A stretch of DNA of 64,000 nucleotides from Akanthomyces muscarius (Eukaryota; Ascomycota; Sordariomycetes; Hypocreales; Cordycipitaceae). The notes under the pieces were generated by a model that worked only from the letters and a program-made list of their open reading frames with translations, made no database searches and had not been told where the DNA came from. How positions within the stretch are numbered: position 1 is the first letter of the stretch; each line of letters begins with the position of its first letter. Below, one piece after another: positions 1 to 11,510 of this stretch. The DNA lies in NCBI RefSeq assembly GCF_028009165.1, contig NC_079243.1, positions 744,001-808,000 on the forward strand, given 5' to 3'. Both the position numbers and the translations under genes were made by a program.

Positions 1-2093
1 CATATCCAACCAGCACTTCTGTGCTCGTGCCGTTCCAGCCTCTCGTACCCGCGGCGCTCAGCATGAAACGGCTCGTCGGATCGATATACAAGCTGGAAAT
101 GACTCCCGCGCGGGGCGGGCCGGGAATGATTAGAAACGGCACCGTCGAGTGCTTAAATGCTCGGCGGTCTTGTAAATCGTACAGACGCATGATATCGTGC
201 GAGGCGCTGTTTCCCTTTTGCATTAGCATCACCTATCTCTCTTTCAAGACATTGAAAAACGTACCAGATGAGATGCCGTCCATTCACCATTGGCTTCACC
301 GCGCTGACCGCGCCGCTTCCTCCTGGGAACTTGAGCACACGCTCCGGCTCCCAGCCCCTCCTGGCCTTGTGCACATCATACTCCTCCACGGTGCCGTTAC
401 GGCGGCCTGCGTAAATCATGTTGCCATCTGGACTCCAGCACGCGCTCATGCACCAAGGGGGCACACCCGCGCGGGGGCTGATGCGCGCCACCGGGTTCGG
501 CACGCGACGGTCCCAGATGCGAATCGTGCCGTCCATGGCCGATGAGAGAAACGTCGTGGTGGACGTTTGCGACTGGTCGCGCTGCTTGCCGGCGGCCGCG
601 TCTGAAACAATGATGGGTGATTTGGGCGTCGAGTCGATGGCAGGCTCAGTGCCTGGAAGCGTGTCAGATTGCGTGGGCTGCGTCGCGCCGGCATCTTCCG
701 GCCTGGGTGCTGAGCTAGTCGGGACGGGCTCTTGGGAGGGCTCCGTCTTGGGCTGTTGATCATCTTCCTGCTTCGGAGCCTGAGTGTCGACATCCATGGC
801 ATCGCCCTCCGGCGCAGGCTGTTCAGGCCCAGTGGATTTCTCTACTGGCTGATCCTTTTCCATGTCCATACCCGCCATGGCCATGTCGGCGGAGTGATCC
901 ATGCCTCCCTCTTGGCCTGTCATCATGCCCATTCCGCCGCCGTACTCGTCGTCGTCCTGCCCGAAAGGTTGCTCGCCCGCCGTCTCTCCAAATAGGCTGC
1001 CTGCATCACTACCACCGAATAAGCTCTCGTGTGCTGGAGAAGCAGCCGCTTCTTGACCGGCCTCAATTCCTTGCGACTCCTCCTTCGGTTCGTCCACGCC
1101 ATTCGTGCTCGCAAAGTAGCCATTCGTGTACGGTGCGCCGCTATTCGTTGTCATTGTCGTGTGCGGCGGCGGCTCGTCCGCATCCGCGGGCACTGGGTCT
1201 CCGCATTCGGGTCGCAGCTCAACCGCGGAGATTTGACCTGCAGTACCGGTAAATCCACGAATCGTCTGCCCCGTGTTGAGATCCCAGTCGAATATCGTTT
1301 TGTCCCAGCTGCCGCTCAGCACTGTCTTCTCGTCCGGCGCCATGGTGAGCACGCTGACCGCGTTGGTGTGGCGTTGCAGGCTGCATATTTTCTTGCCCTC
1401 GTCGTGCCGCACGCTCTGCAGGTTGATGGCCCCCGAGTCCAGACCCGACAGCAGCCACAGGGCCGTGGATTCGACCGCTAGCGAGTATACCGGCGACAGA
1501 ATTTGCTCGTGACTAGCAGTTCCAGGCGGTGAAGGCTCTTCGTTTTCCCAGTATGACATCAGAATGCCGGCTTTCGTGACACTGTCAACAAAGGGGTGCC
1601 TTTGCGCGACCGTCAGCGCTAACTTGCCGTTGATGGTGCCCGGGCCGTCGTATTTTCGGATATAGCCGTCTGAGCCGCCGGTGAACCAGTATCTCAGGTC
1701 TGGTGTGATTGCCATCGCGTTGACGCTTGTCGACTGAGGCGCGGCCATGGTTGGCACAATGTCGTAAAGGCGCGCAGTGACGTACTCAGGTCGGACTGTC
1801 GGCCGCATCAAGGAGGGAAACTGGGGACGAGGACTACTCGAAGTTTTTCGCATCGGCCCTTGATTGCCATTGATTTGTGTGCCAGCATTGTTGGAGTCGT
1901 CTTGGTCGCCGTCGTCGTCATCTTCGTCGTTGTTGTCGTCATTGTTGTCGTCGTTGTCAGGCTCTGCAGGCTCGTCCTCCAGGACTTCATCGGGCTCGAT
2001 TTCTCGCTCGGACTCGGGCGAGCTTCCAGAAAAGCGCTCCTCTTCATCCATTGCGTGTGGCTGTATGGGTATCGTATGCGTGGTATTCGGCAC
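1..2093 (-). CDS. SPT8: SPT8-like WD40 subunit of the SAGA complex (3' end outside window)
   Basis: Two exons are visible, 2093-265 and 206 to beyond base 1. The intron at 264-207 has a GTACGT donor, a GCTAATG branch site and a CAG acceptor. The first 60 residues are strongly acidic (runs of D, E and N), as in SPT8 proteins. WD40 blades follow, including a repeat ending in SGSWDKTIFDWDLNTG and a late one with SSAMDGTIRIWDRR. A long low-complexity insert rich in E, Q, P and M separates the blades at about residues 300-500. About 678 residues lie in the window and the stop codon is missing. In yeast, Spt8 sits in the TBP-binding part of SAGA and acts in the nucleus in transcription initiation. 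An in-frame ATG at codon 15 is an alternative start. The SPT8 assignment rests on overall architecture and remembered sequence likeness. Confidence 0.85.
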
Positions 2094-2538
2094 GGGTGAT
2101 GGGTGTAGGGGAGCTGCCCTTAAGATCGCGGCATCACCTTCAAGGTCGTCGCCAGACTGTTGCGAGGGGGTTGCGCTCTCCTCTTTACCGTCGCTGGTTT
2201 CGCCTCGGTTCAGAATATAACTTTTTTATGGTGTATGCCCGCGAAGAAGTGTTGCTCGTCAATTGGCTGAGGTGCGTTGTTGAAAGAAGATTCACAGATC
2301 TGATGCGCGCGCGCTAACGCAGGCTTGCTTAGCAAATCACTCCAGCGACAGCTTCCGCGGGGCTACCATTGCTTTACACACTGTTTTATCAGACTGGAAT
2401 AGCAATTTCTTTTTTTTTAGAAGAAGAAGAAGAAGAAGAAGAAAAAGCTAGGATGGAAAAATCAGGCAACCCTTTTCTTCTTCTGTAGCTCCAGTAAAAC
2501 CTGTTCATTCTAGCGCCGAGCGAAAAAGCATGCCAATG
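2094..2538. other. Intergenic region with an AAG/AGA microsatellite
   Basis: This lies between two minus-strand genes, upstream of SPT8 and downstream of the helicase. It holds a run of about eight AGA triplets at 2419-2444 preceded by a T tract. I see no gene in it. Confidence 0.7.
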
Positions 2539-5500
2539 CTAATCGAAGTTAATGAGATCGCGACTGGCTTCCACCACTTCCACCGCCACTTCCTCCTTTA
2601 CCTGGTCCATTTCGGACTTTTCCAAATCCAAAAGCTGCCCCCGCAACATCTCGTATCTTGCACTAACCGCCAACTCTTCAAACTCTGCAAGATACGCATC
2701 ATAACCCATCTCAATCACGTCGTCACTACTGTGTGCAGTGCTGTCTTGGCTAAGGCTTGCCAAAGAGCTTCTGTCAACACTAATTCTTGGCCGCGACGTC
2801 GCGCTATCCACTGAGTCAAGTGTAGCCTTGTCGAGCTTCAAAGCAGCCTTGGCAGGAATGAATGGCCGTTGAAGAGGCACGACACGTTCTGGAATCTGAG
2901 TCTTGGCTTTTTGCATCCCAACGATTTTGCTTACGATTTTGTTTTCGCTGCCTTCATCGGTTTCGCACCCTTGCCCGCGACAACCCCCCTCTCCCGAAAG
3001 CGAGGGCCATTGTTCTGAGCAGCGGATGAAGGCTATTGTGTTGTGGATGGGGCACACCAGGGGCAAGCGGTCCTCTTTCAACGGACCGAGAGCATCGAGA
3101 ACAGGATCCCAAGTTGCGCTGCCTTTCAGGCTCTCAGCATTGCCGAAGATGTAGAAGGCATTCCGAGCTCGGCTCAACGCTACTGTTGCACGATGTAAGT
3201 TTTCGATAAAACCGACTCTTGGACCTCGTCCTGGATGCGGACTGCGAACAACGGACAGAAGAATCACGTCATTCTCGCATCCCTGGAAACTGTCGACAGT
3301 TTTGCAAATGTTTGACCCAAGACTGTGCATGCTGAGCTTTGATTGAATGAGCTCCTGTTGCGCAGTATAAAAAGTCAAAATAGTGAGCTTTTCGACGGGG
3401 GTACCGCAGCGGAAAAGATATCTGGCAAAGTGCACAATCATATCGGCTTCCTCATTGTTGCAGATGCTGTGACCAGAAGCACCTGAGTTAGTTTGTTCTG
3501 GCCAAGCATGGCTAAACCACCACAGGGCTGGCCCGAGCCCCTTTACCGCTTCGCGCTTCATCACACTGCTATGATCCCGAAGATCCGGGTAGAAGAGGTT
3601 GACTAGCTGTCGAATCTCAGGAATCATGCGTCGCTGCATATTGAGAATGATGTAGGGCATTTCATTCTTTGTGACTAGTCGTTCGAACAAGGACATGTCC
3701 AAGGCAAAGATTGGGTGCGTGAGGGCTTGGGTGATAGGACGAGGCGTTAACTGTTGGTGATCACCGATCAAGGCCAGGTGTTTGAGCGATGGAAGCAGTG
3801 CGGCTGCAATGCTGCCTTCCGTTGCCTCTGATGCTTCATCAATGATAAGCACATCAGGGCCAATCATGGAGAGTAATTGTCGATATTTAGATAAGCCAGT
3901 GATGGTGCACCCAAGGACTTGAACCCCGGTTCTTGCCACGACGCGGTTGTCACGATCTATTTTGTGCTTTTGCAACCGTTGACAGGCGACCTGAAATTTG
4001 TTGAACGACTCTTGAAGTTTTGCTTGGCTTTCCTTGGCCAGTTCGTGGCACATGTAGTTGAATAATTCCTCACGATGCTGAGCTTTGATTTTGTATAGAT
4101 CGCGGTTGCGAGCCAGCATGCTTTTGAGACGTGCAGCTGGGCGGTCTGAACATTCGCGCAACGGAATGAACGGCCCTATTGGCTTGTCGGGATCTGGAAG
4201 CCGTCTTTTGGGCTCCTCGTCATCCTTTCCTTTATCTTTGTTGTTGGCCTTCCATTTCTCCCCGAGCTTGGCTTTTGATACCTCAGCTGACGATGTCCCG
4301 AAGTGTTCCCAGCCAAGCCATACCAACAGGGGATTGACTTCAGCCAAGGTCTCCCAATCCTTATCTTGAAGAGAATCAAATTGCTGAGCAGTGATGATTT
4401 TGGCGTCCCTGAACAACTTTGCGTCGTAGCTCAGCGGGCCCTGGAAGGACTTCTTGAGATGGAACTCGAGTACTTGAAGTGCGGTTTCAAAATCACGATA
4501 CACAGCACCTGGTAGTCCAATCCCTGGAACAGTGCCTTTATTTCTTTCTCGAGTCTTACACAAAGAATGCTCCTCTATTGTTTCCGAGACTGTGCGGCCG
4601 CCTAAGCGGCAGATCACGATGTCCCTCAGGAGACACCGCTGAAGAAGTTGGTCCAGTGCATGATTTGTTACAGCGGCAACAATGATCGGCTTGGTCGGAT
4701 TGAACTGACGTAGTATCTCTTCTATAGTTATGACAGTTGTGTGTGTCTTGCCCGTTCCGGGAGGACCTTGCACAATGGCGAGTTCCCGGCCAATTATGGC
4801 TCTGGAGGCGGCGGCTTGCGACTTATCAAGGGTATTTCGTGTTTGTGAGCGAAGGTTTACAACAGGGCTTTCAGTCGTGATCTCGCTCGCACTATTCGCC
4901 AACACGTATTTGTCTAGTAGCGATCTGAGTTTATCAGTATGGTTTTAGATGAGGAATGAGTGTAGCTTACTTCTCGGATGCAGCCGTTTGTAGGGCCCTC
5001 ATGGTGTGACGGAAGGACTCAAAGTATCCATTCTTGCTTTCAAGCATGAAGTATTTGATGTTTGGGTCAAGAAGCTTTTCGGTCCAGCTGGAAAAGTACA
5101 AATCGATTCTAGGTGGCGTGTCATCAGGCTCCGGAGGCTCCGCGTCTAGGTTCGGCCACAAACCGCCCAAGAGAAACCGATACGCGACGATAGCGACCAG
5201 GCACTTTGACCTGAAAGCATCCTCTACAGGTGATAATACAACAAGAGAGCCTTGGCAGAGTCGGCCAGAGTTGGCCCAGTCCACCGGCGTGTCGCTGCAT
5301 CTGTCCGTCGAGAACGAGGCTCGGTGGGCAGCACCGTGCGCCGTCAGTACAACTCCTTGCATTTGAACCTTGGACTAAAATCAGCTCTCATGTGCAGGTA
5401 AATGTGTCTGATCCACTTACTCTGCTGTAAATATACGCCAGCTCCCCTTCCCCCATGGTCGGGTTTTTGCAAAACTCGCTCACGGCGAATCTGGTGGGTT

Positions 5501-5795
5501 CGATCGCCTCATACCGCTGCATGCGGTAATGCTTCTCCAGATATTCTTGCTTTGACGTAATATCGGCATTATCAATGCACAGCAATTTAGGCGCTGAGTT
5601 GGAAAGTATTTCGTCGGGCGACGGGAATTCCGGCTCTTTGAGCCAGTTCGTTTTTGGCTGGAGTTGGTCGTGAGCCGTTGACCCCGATGGAAGAAAGAAG
5701 GAGTCTAATTGCTTTTTGAAGAGTTAGTATAGATAGTTCTTGGCTTTAGGGACCAGGATGTGTACCAATGCTCTATCCCGGTTGGAGATGGCCAT
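2539..5795 (-). CDS. Superfamily 1 RNA/DNA helicase, NFX1/UPF1 type (ZNFX1-like)
   Basis: The spliced model has four exons: 5795-5766, 5711-5421, 5374-4971 and 4924-2539, giving 1036 residues. All introns are short (46-54 bases) with good donors, and the first and last have clear branch sites (TACTAAC, TACTGAT). The Walker A motif GPPGTGKT is near residue 295, the DEAS box of motif II near 600, the QRR motif near 673, and the C-terminal RecA motif VDSFQGCEND near 786. This is the AAA_11/AAA_12 layout of UPF1, SEN1 and ZNFX1. After the helicase core, a cysteine-containing stretch (CPIH, then EGGCRGQGC near residues 875-905) resembles the first unit of NFX1-type zinc fingers, but the array stops there. 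A coiled acidic tail follows. Relatives include S. pombe Hrr1, which works in RNAi-linked heterochromatin, so a role in RNA silencing or surveillance is an inference. The first exon is only ten codons and is the weakest part of the model. Confidence 0.85.
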
Positions 5796-7258
5796 TTCTG
5801 TGGTGAAGAATTTGAGGGACCAGGAAAGCTTAAGCGCGCCAAATTTCAAAGCGAAAAAGAATTAAAGCAAACGAGTTTCGAAAATGCAACGTAAGTCTTG
5901 AACGACGATTCTTGGAGAAGGCATCGCAATCAAATCAAATCAAACAGACGAGAAGCGAACGTTAGATGAAGAAAGGAAAACAAACCAGAGAGAAGTGAGG
6001 ACCGCATGTCTTGTTGTCATGCTGATTCGAGGCGGCGGTCCTGCCAGCTGGCGCGCGCGTTTGCAACATTTGCCGGCCTGCTTGCCACATTTACCTTATC
6101 TAGGCTACGGGCTTTGACGACGACCTACCTGTATCTTTTGGGGCTAGAATAGGTAGGTAGGACTCTTACTTGCATAAATCCCCTAATTTGGGTCAATTTC
6201 TGTGCCCTGAATTCGCCTGGTTGTCCAAGCTGAAGAATGTGAAGCACGCGATGGCCATAGGTATTTCGGTGGGCCGTTTGAAAGCCTGGCGGTGTCGAAT
6301 AGGATGTGATGCGTCAAAGGTAGCTCACTTGCAGCTATCCCATTCAATAATTTGACTCTATTTGTCTTATTGTCGTTCGAATAGCACTGCTGCTTCAAGA
6401 CCGATGAACTGATCTCTCTGCGGACGCTAGGTTACCTCCATTTACGCACCGTGAATAAGTACCGTTCTGTTTCTCAGCTAAAACTAACTGATCCAGACCC
6501 TGCCTTGAATGCCTATTGCTCTCAGTATATGTCATGTCGTTTAAATCAAACCGTCAGTCAATGCTCCAAGGCCTTTATCCATTTCCATAGCTGAACGTGA
6601 TCTCGCATTTCGGGGCGCCTTGTGTAAGTTGTTAGGTAATGGTCCAGTACCAACCTAGGTGGCAAAACAGCCGCCGCTCAAATAAAGCAGCGGTTTCCTT
6701 GTTTTTTTTTGTTTTTTTTTATGACTCTACATCTATGTGTAATTTCTATTCTTCGCTTTTTTCGTATCTTCTTTTCTTGCTTGGCTTCGATTTCTGTCTG
6801 TCCACAGTAGCTAGGTACTTGTAGTAGCCACTGGCGTCGTCGGCGGTCACCACAATGAACTTTACAGGGCCATCCAACGGTGGTGCCCACTGGCGTACCA
6901 TTTAGCTACCGACCTAGGTAGGTAGGCTCAATGATTTGGCATATTCGATACTGCCTTGCCAATTGTACAATTGCTTGGCTATCTCGCAAAGAATACGCAG
7001 CTTGGCTCCCGCATCCAGGTGACTCAGAGCAGAATGTGAATCAGAATGATGCATCGTCGGGCAGGCTCTCGTCAGTTCAGCTGCGTGGAGAACAGCGCTG
7101 AGCGGTGGGCCCTGGGGCTTGACTCAAATACCAAGATCTCCCAGGCATTCTATATCTTCGTCGCTGAGTCTATTCATTCTCGCAATCCTATTATTATGCC
7201 CAAGCCGTAATATTGTCCATTTCGCTATTGTTTTCAAAAAAAATTCTTGCCCGCCACC
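5796..7258. other. Divergent intergenic region (helicase and APH-like gene promoters)
   Basis: This 1.46 kb spacer lies between two genes transcribed away from each other and should hold both promoters. It contains a CAAAT repeat at 5928-5944, TAGG repeats at 6150-6161 and 6911-6926 (the latter inside an ACCTAGGTAGGTAGG tract), and poly-T tracts near 6700-6720. No supported gene is seen; the small ORFs here have no recognisable composition. Confidence 0.6.
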
Positions 7259-8517
7259 ATGACGAATCCCGACTACTCCGGCTACCTCGAGTCCGTGTAC
7301 CCGGGAACGACCTGGGAGACCAAACGTCTGACTGGGGGCGTCGTCAATTCAACTCACCGAGCGACGAAACTTTCTGGCGACGCCGGCCCTACCAGTCTAG
7401 TTCTCAAGCATGCGCATCCATATGTTGAAAGTGCCGGCCCAATGCTACATTTCTCGACTGGGCGACAGGTAGGCTAACCTGCTACGCCTTTCAGCGCTCC
7501 TACTAACGCCTTCAGGCTGTTGAAGCGGCCATCCTGCGACTATGGGATAGAGGCGGCCTGCTATTTGACTCGCGCCAGACTGGCCCAGCTTGGAATACAC
7601 CACGTCTCCTGCGTCACGACTATGGCAAAGAGTCCGTCTTGAAGATTAGCGATTCGAATCAAGAGGCTTCGATCTTGCTGCTATCCGATCTTGGACGCCT
7701 GGTCAACATTGTCGACTTCATCAAGGCCGCGGCCAAAGACTCCAGCATAGCCTCTGCCGACCAAGTCTCCAAGCTTGGCCACAATACTGGTTCCATCATG
7801 GCACTTGTACACAGTCCAGAAACTGCACAGAAGATACAGGCCGACCCTCAGACATACGAGAAGCTATCACAGTCTGTGTCTACGAACATTGTCTGGGAAT
7901 TTGCTGTCTTTCCCATCAAAAACCGTATCAAAGACCACTATAACGCGGAAAACCTATACAATGCTACAGTTGAGGAATACAAGAACCCGAAATATACTTA
8001 TCGACCAGCCCTCAGCTTTGGCGATTTCCACCCAGGTTCGATACTGTTAGCCGACCCAGCTCTGGAGGTGAACCTAACGCCAATTTTGGTGGACTGGGAG
8101 TTCGGAAGTGCCAAGGGACGCGGCGTCAACGGCGACATTGCGCAGTTTCTCTCCAGCATGCGCTGTGAGATTATTGATGCCAAGGACGATTTAGTCCTGC
8201 ATCAGCTGCTATTGTTGTACGTAGAGGGCTTTTGTTCTGCCTACCGAGATGCTGCCCAGCTCCGAGTCAAGAGGGATCCCCAGGACAGCAATCTGCAACT
8301 CCTACGCTCCACATTCTCTCTACATGGGCGCGAAAATATCAATTTGGCTCACGACATTTACCAAGCCAGTTCCCGGTCTAAGGAAATGGTTGACGCGGGT
8401 GTTTGGTTTCTCGAAAGAGCCGGCGACAGCGCAGAGCACTTTGTCTCGGATCCAAATTGGGGGGAGCTCCACAAGGAATGTCATGGTCTTCTCCAATCAT
8501 TGTTCTTTCTCGAATAA
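7259..8517 (+). CDS. APH/choline-kinase-like phosphotransferase
   Basis: Two exons, 7259-7468 and 7516-8517, give 403 residues. The intron has a GTAGGC donor, a TACTAAC branch site and a CAG acceptor, and the start sits in a strong context (CCGCCACCATG). The protein has the aminoglycoside-phosphotransferase fold signature: the catalytic loop reads FGDFHPGSIL at about residues 236-245 and the metal-binding DWEF is near 262. An N-lobe lysine candidate lies in SLVLKHAHP. Such fungal proteins phosphorylate small molecules, and the substrate cannot be deduced here. The metal-binding Asn of the usual HGDxHxxN loop is Ser and the first His is Phe, so activity is uncertain. The next features downstream are two tRNA genes on the opposite strand. 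Confidence 0.8.
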
Positions 8518-8672
8518 GCCAAATTTTGACAAAAGACAAATGGCTTTGCCGATGCGTGCCGTATCACCAATGTACTCGGCCCCTCTGAGGCCCCCAGACA
8601 AGACATCATGGGTAGACAAAAAGACAGCAGCACGAACAGCCCCGGAGGCAAAAAGAGCAAAAGAATGAGCGA

Positions 8673-8752
8673 TGCGTGATCTGGGAATCGAACCCAGGGC
8701 TCCCCGACGTTGCGGATGGCAACGGAGAATTTTACCACTAAACCAATCACGC
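8673..8752 (-). tRNA. tRNA-Gly (anticodon GCC) with a 9-base intron, copy 1
   Basis: Read on the minus strand, a seven-pair acceptor stem (GCGTGAT with ATCACGC) encloses a D arm, an anticodon arm and a T arm with GGTTCGATTCC. The anticodon GCC is at 8720-8718. Pairing of CTCCG with CGGGG in the anticodon stem leaves 16 loop bases, which fits a seven-base loop plus a nine-base intron at 8716-8708, directly after the base 3' of the anticodon. T4-T5 Pol III terminator tracts follow near 8662-8650. The gene is identical to the second copy 272 bases away. Confidence 0.93.
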
Positions 8753-8944
8753 TTCGATGAAGAAGCCGCTCTTATTTATCAATATACCGCCCACAATCTA
8801 GCTTACCCATGCCCTTACCCTAGGGCAAAAGTGCCTCCGCCCGTAGTCCCACTAGCCCACCAACCTTCCATCAAGGTCAACCCGCAGCACGACGACACGA
8901 CGCGGCAAAAAAGAAACGTGTAAAAATGGCAAAAGAATGAACAG

Positions 8945-9024
8945 TGCGTGATCTGGGAATCGAACCCAGGGCTCCCCGACGTTGCGGATGGCAACGGAGA
9001 ATTTTACCACTAAACCAATCACGC
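8945..9024 (-). tRNA. tRNA-Gly (anticodon GCC) with a 9-base intron, copy 2
   Basis: This is an exact duplicate of the 80-base gene at 8673-8752, in the same orientation. The anticodon GCC is at 8992-8990 and the inferred intron at 8988-8980. The downstream flank (a TTCATTCTTTTGC tract on the sense strand) is also nearly shared with copy 1, which points to a local duplication of roughly 100 bases. Confidence 0.93.
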
Positions 9025-9324
9025 CTTGATGGAAACCCGGCGCCCTATTTGGTACCATTCGCTTGGATTTGGGTCGGCACATAGCTTCCATTGTTTACTT
9101 TGTTAGTCGAGACTCTATGGTAAACTTCACATTATCAAACAGGAGTCAGGCCGATTTCTGGATCGTGCGGGTATTGGAATTTGCGGCGAAGGATTGTCTA
9201 CAAATTGGCAGAGCTTGCGCAAGCTCCCCAGCCTGGCTTTGGTCGCACCAATGCTGTGGGACAGCTTCCGGCTAACAAAAGTAGTCCGTTATTCCTCAGA
9301 TTAATGGGCGGCTCAAACAACGCG

Positions 9325-9369
9325 ATCAAGTCGGTCAAGTCGGTCAAGTCGGTCAAGTCGGTCAAGTCG
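9325..9369. repeat. Tandem 9-base repeat, five units
   Basis: Five adjacent copies of GTCAAGTCG (the first begins with A) run without interruption. They are translatable as KSV or LTD repeats, but the surrounding frames are short and no gene is supported. There are no spacers, so this is not a CRISPR array. Confidence 0.9.
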
Positions 9370-9804
9370 GCACTTTTCTGAAAGCCTTGGGAGGCGCCTG
9401 CCATTTGACTTCCCACCAAGTTGACCGGCCCAAAGTCAACGCCTTTATGTCGGGCTCATGTCGTTGTGCCGCCGGGCTCGGAGGAGAACCCGAAAAGCCT
9501 GCTTGCGCACGTTGACATGAAAGGCATCTTTTCGTCCGCAATTCCAGCAACGGATAGCAGTGACTATTGTGGCTTGATTTGGTGTGCGTTACCTAGGTTC
9601 CTGGATATACATTTTCTGTACGCTGTTGACCTTGCACGGGCCCGCTGCGGGACGCCAGGTGCGACCAAAGCATTGCTTGTCACTCGTTACTTGCGAAATC
9701 CGTCTCATCTGTTGTATGCATCCATGAACCAATAAAATATTCTCCTCTCGTTCCAAGTTCCTGGCACCAACACTGCTATCTCATTCACACAATCTGCGAG
9801 GATA

Positions 9805-11510
9805 ATGGCAGCACATAGCTATGACAAGGACCCAGGCTTTCTGGCAGATCTCGACAAGATTCGCACTGAGTACATGTTGGGTCCGATCCTGAGCACCTGC
9901 AGAAGATTTTCCCTGAATGGAATAACGGATTTGAAATGCAGGTCACGAGGATCCTCCAGGATGGTGCAACAAGCAAAGAAGCGATGGTGCTTATTCGGCC
10001 GCTACCCCCAAGTGATCTGTTGCCGTGGCTGTCGGTCCTGTTCGGACCCCAACTATTGGCACTGGAGAGCCGTTGGAAGCCGTCTCAAATATTCGAGAAG
10101 CCGAGTTGGATGATAGGAAAGAGTTTGGTTCTGGCAGAGCCGATAGACTACGTGGATCAATGGCAAAGTGTCAGAGCGGCTTACCATGCAGCAGACGAGG
10201 GTGAACCTTACCATGATGCCTTGGTTCACCTCTATACCCTAGCGCGCCAAACCTTCCGATCGCAGCCACTACGCCCATTCATGTATGGCGTCTTGATAGT
10301 TGAGTCAACCTTTGAACTATGGGCTTTTGATCGAAGCGGCATGTACGTCGCTCAACCACTCGACCTTCGAGCCGACTACCTGGACGCAGTTTCGATTATC
10401 GTCGGGCTCAGCCTGATGTTGCCTAAAGAACTAGGAGCGAACAATCTGTTTCCCAAAGATGAACACACTGAAGCTTGGCATATATCTGTACTCGGAGAAG
10501 CTTTGGAGCTACGCAAAGCCGCCGCTATTACACCAGAAGACGTCTTCGGCTACGGTATGCTGTGCTACTACAACCGAAAGCAGAATGAAGAGCAGTGGAG
10601 CCACGTGGTCAAGTTCAAATGGCGAACGTCGTTCAAAAGTAAAGAGGAGGAAATTTTCAAAGTGGTTCAGGAGAACGGAATCACGAATGTGCCCAGCCTC
10701 GTGCGCCATGACAGGCTCGGCTCTACCGCAGAGCTGCGCGATGGTTTACACCACCAAGCGTACAGAAATCTACTTGAGAGCGGTGTAAAGAATCGCGACA
10801 AAGCCGCGGGTTCGAAAAATACAGCGAGCCATCAGGTTTCCCATTTCGCAACCACACTTGCATGTGTTTTGTCGTCACACCCATCGGACTTCCGCTATTC
10901 ACGTTTCGGAACTCTGCCGAGCTGTTGGTTGTGCTGCGGGACGCCATACAAGCCCACCGGGATGTGCTGCAAAAGGCCAACATCCTGCATCGTGACGTAT
11001 CAGGCAGCAATATTCTGATCAATCAAAGCACCAGGCGTGGTATGCTGATCAACTTTGACGTGGCCATAGACCTGTCGCAACACACGCCCACGGCAAGGAA
11101 CATCGCTGGCACGCTGGATTACTCGGCGGCTGGCCTTCTGAAGGAAAACCCGTACACCTACCGGCACGATGGAGTCATTTTTCTACGTTTTCATCCAGGC
11201 TCTCACGCGGAAGGAGGGCCGCTTACCGGCGAACAGCCGATTTACGCGGTGGACGGCCGGTGATTGGGAAGACGCGACAGAAGCTCGTGTGGAAGACATG
11301 TCGCGGGACAATTTCCCGCTCCTACTTGATGAATGGGATAAACAATTCGAAAACTGCAAGACACTCGCCTGGACTCTTTGGCATCTCCTGTTCAAAAACG
11401 AGGACGAATTGTTTTGGGGCACCGACACGTCGAAGGAAGGGATGGATGCACTGTACGATGGTTTTCTAGAGGCTTTTGACCAGGCTATTCTGGGTTATGA
11501 AAGTGTTTAG
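9805..11510 (+). pseudogene. FunK1-type protein kinase pseudogene
   Basis: Three overlapping reading frames together encode a recognisable fungal FunK1 kinase. The N-terminal part (9805 to about 9890) is in one frame. The middle (about 9885-10780), with the FunK1 N-lobe and the segment GYGMLCYYNR, is in a second. The catalytic part (about 10836-11165), with ILHRDVSGSNILIN and the DFD segment FDVAIDL, is in a third. The C-lobe (11169-11510), beginning ESFFYVF, is back in the second frame. The switch at 11165-11172 falls inside the conserved motif YRHD-x-ESFFYV, where two bases are missing and no intron can fit. The shift near 10783-10835 could be an intron (GTGTAA to CAG), but the donor is poor. 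I therefore call it a pseudogene; a sequencing error remains possible. Confidence 0.8.

Noticed and set aside
9325..9369. Short repeat array considered as a CRISPR array
   Set aside because: Units are directly adjacent with no spacers, and the genome is fungal.
10783..10835. Intron in the FunK1 gene that would repair one frame change
   Set aside because: The phase would fit, but the GTGTAA donor is poor, there is no branch site, and other frameshifts remain.
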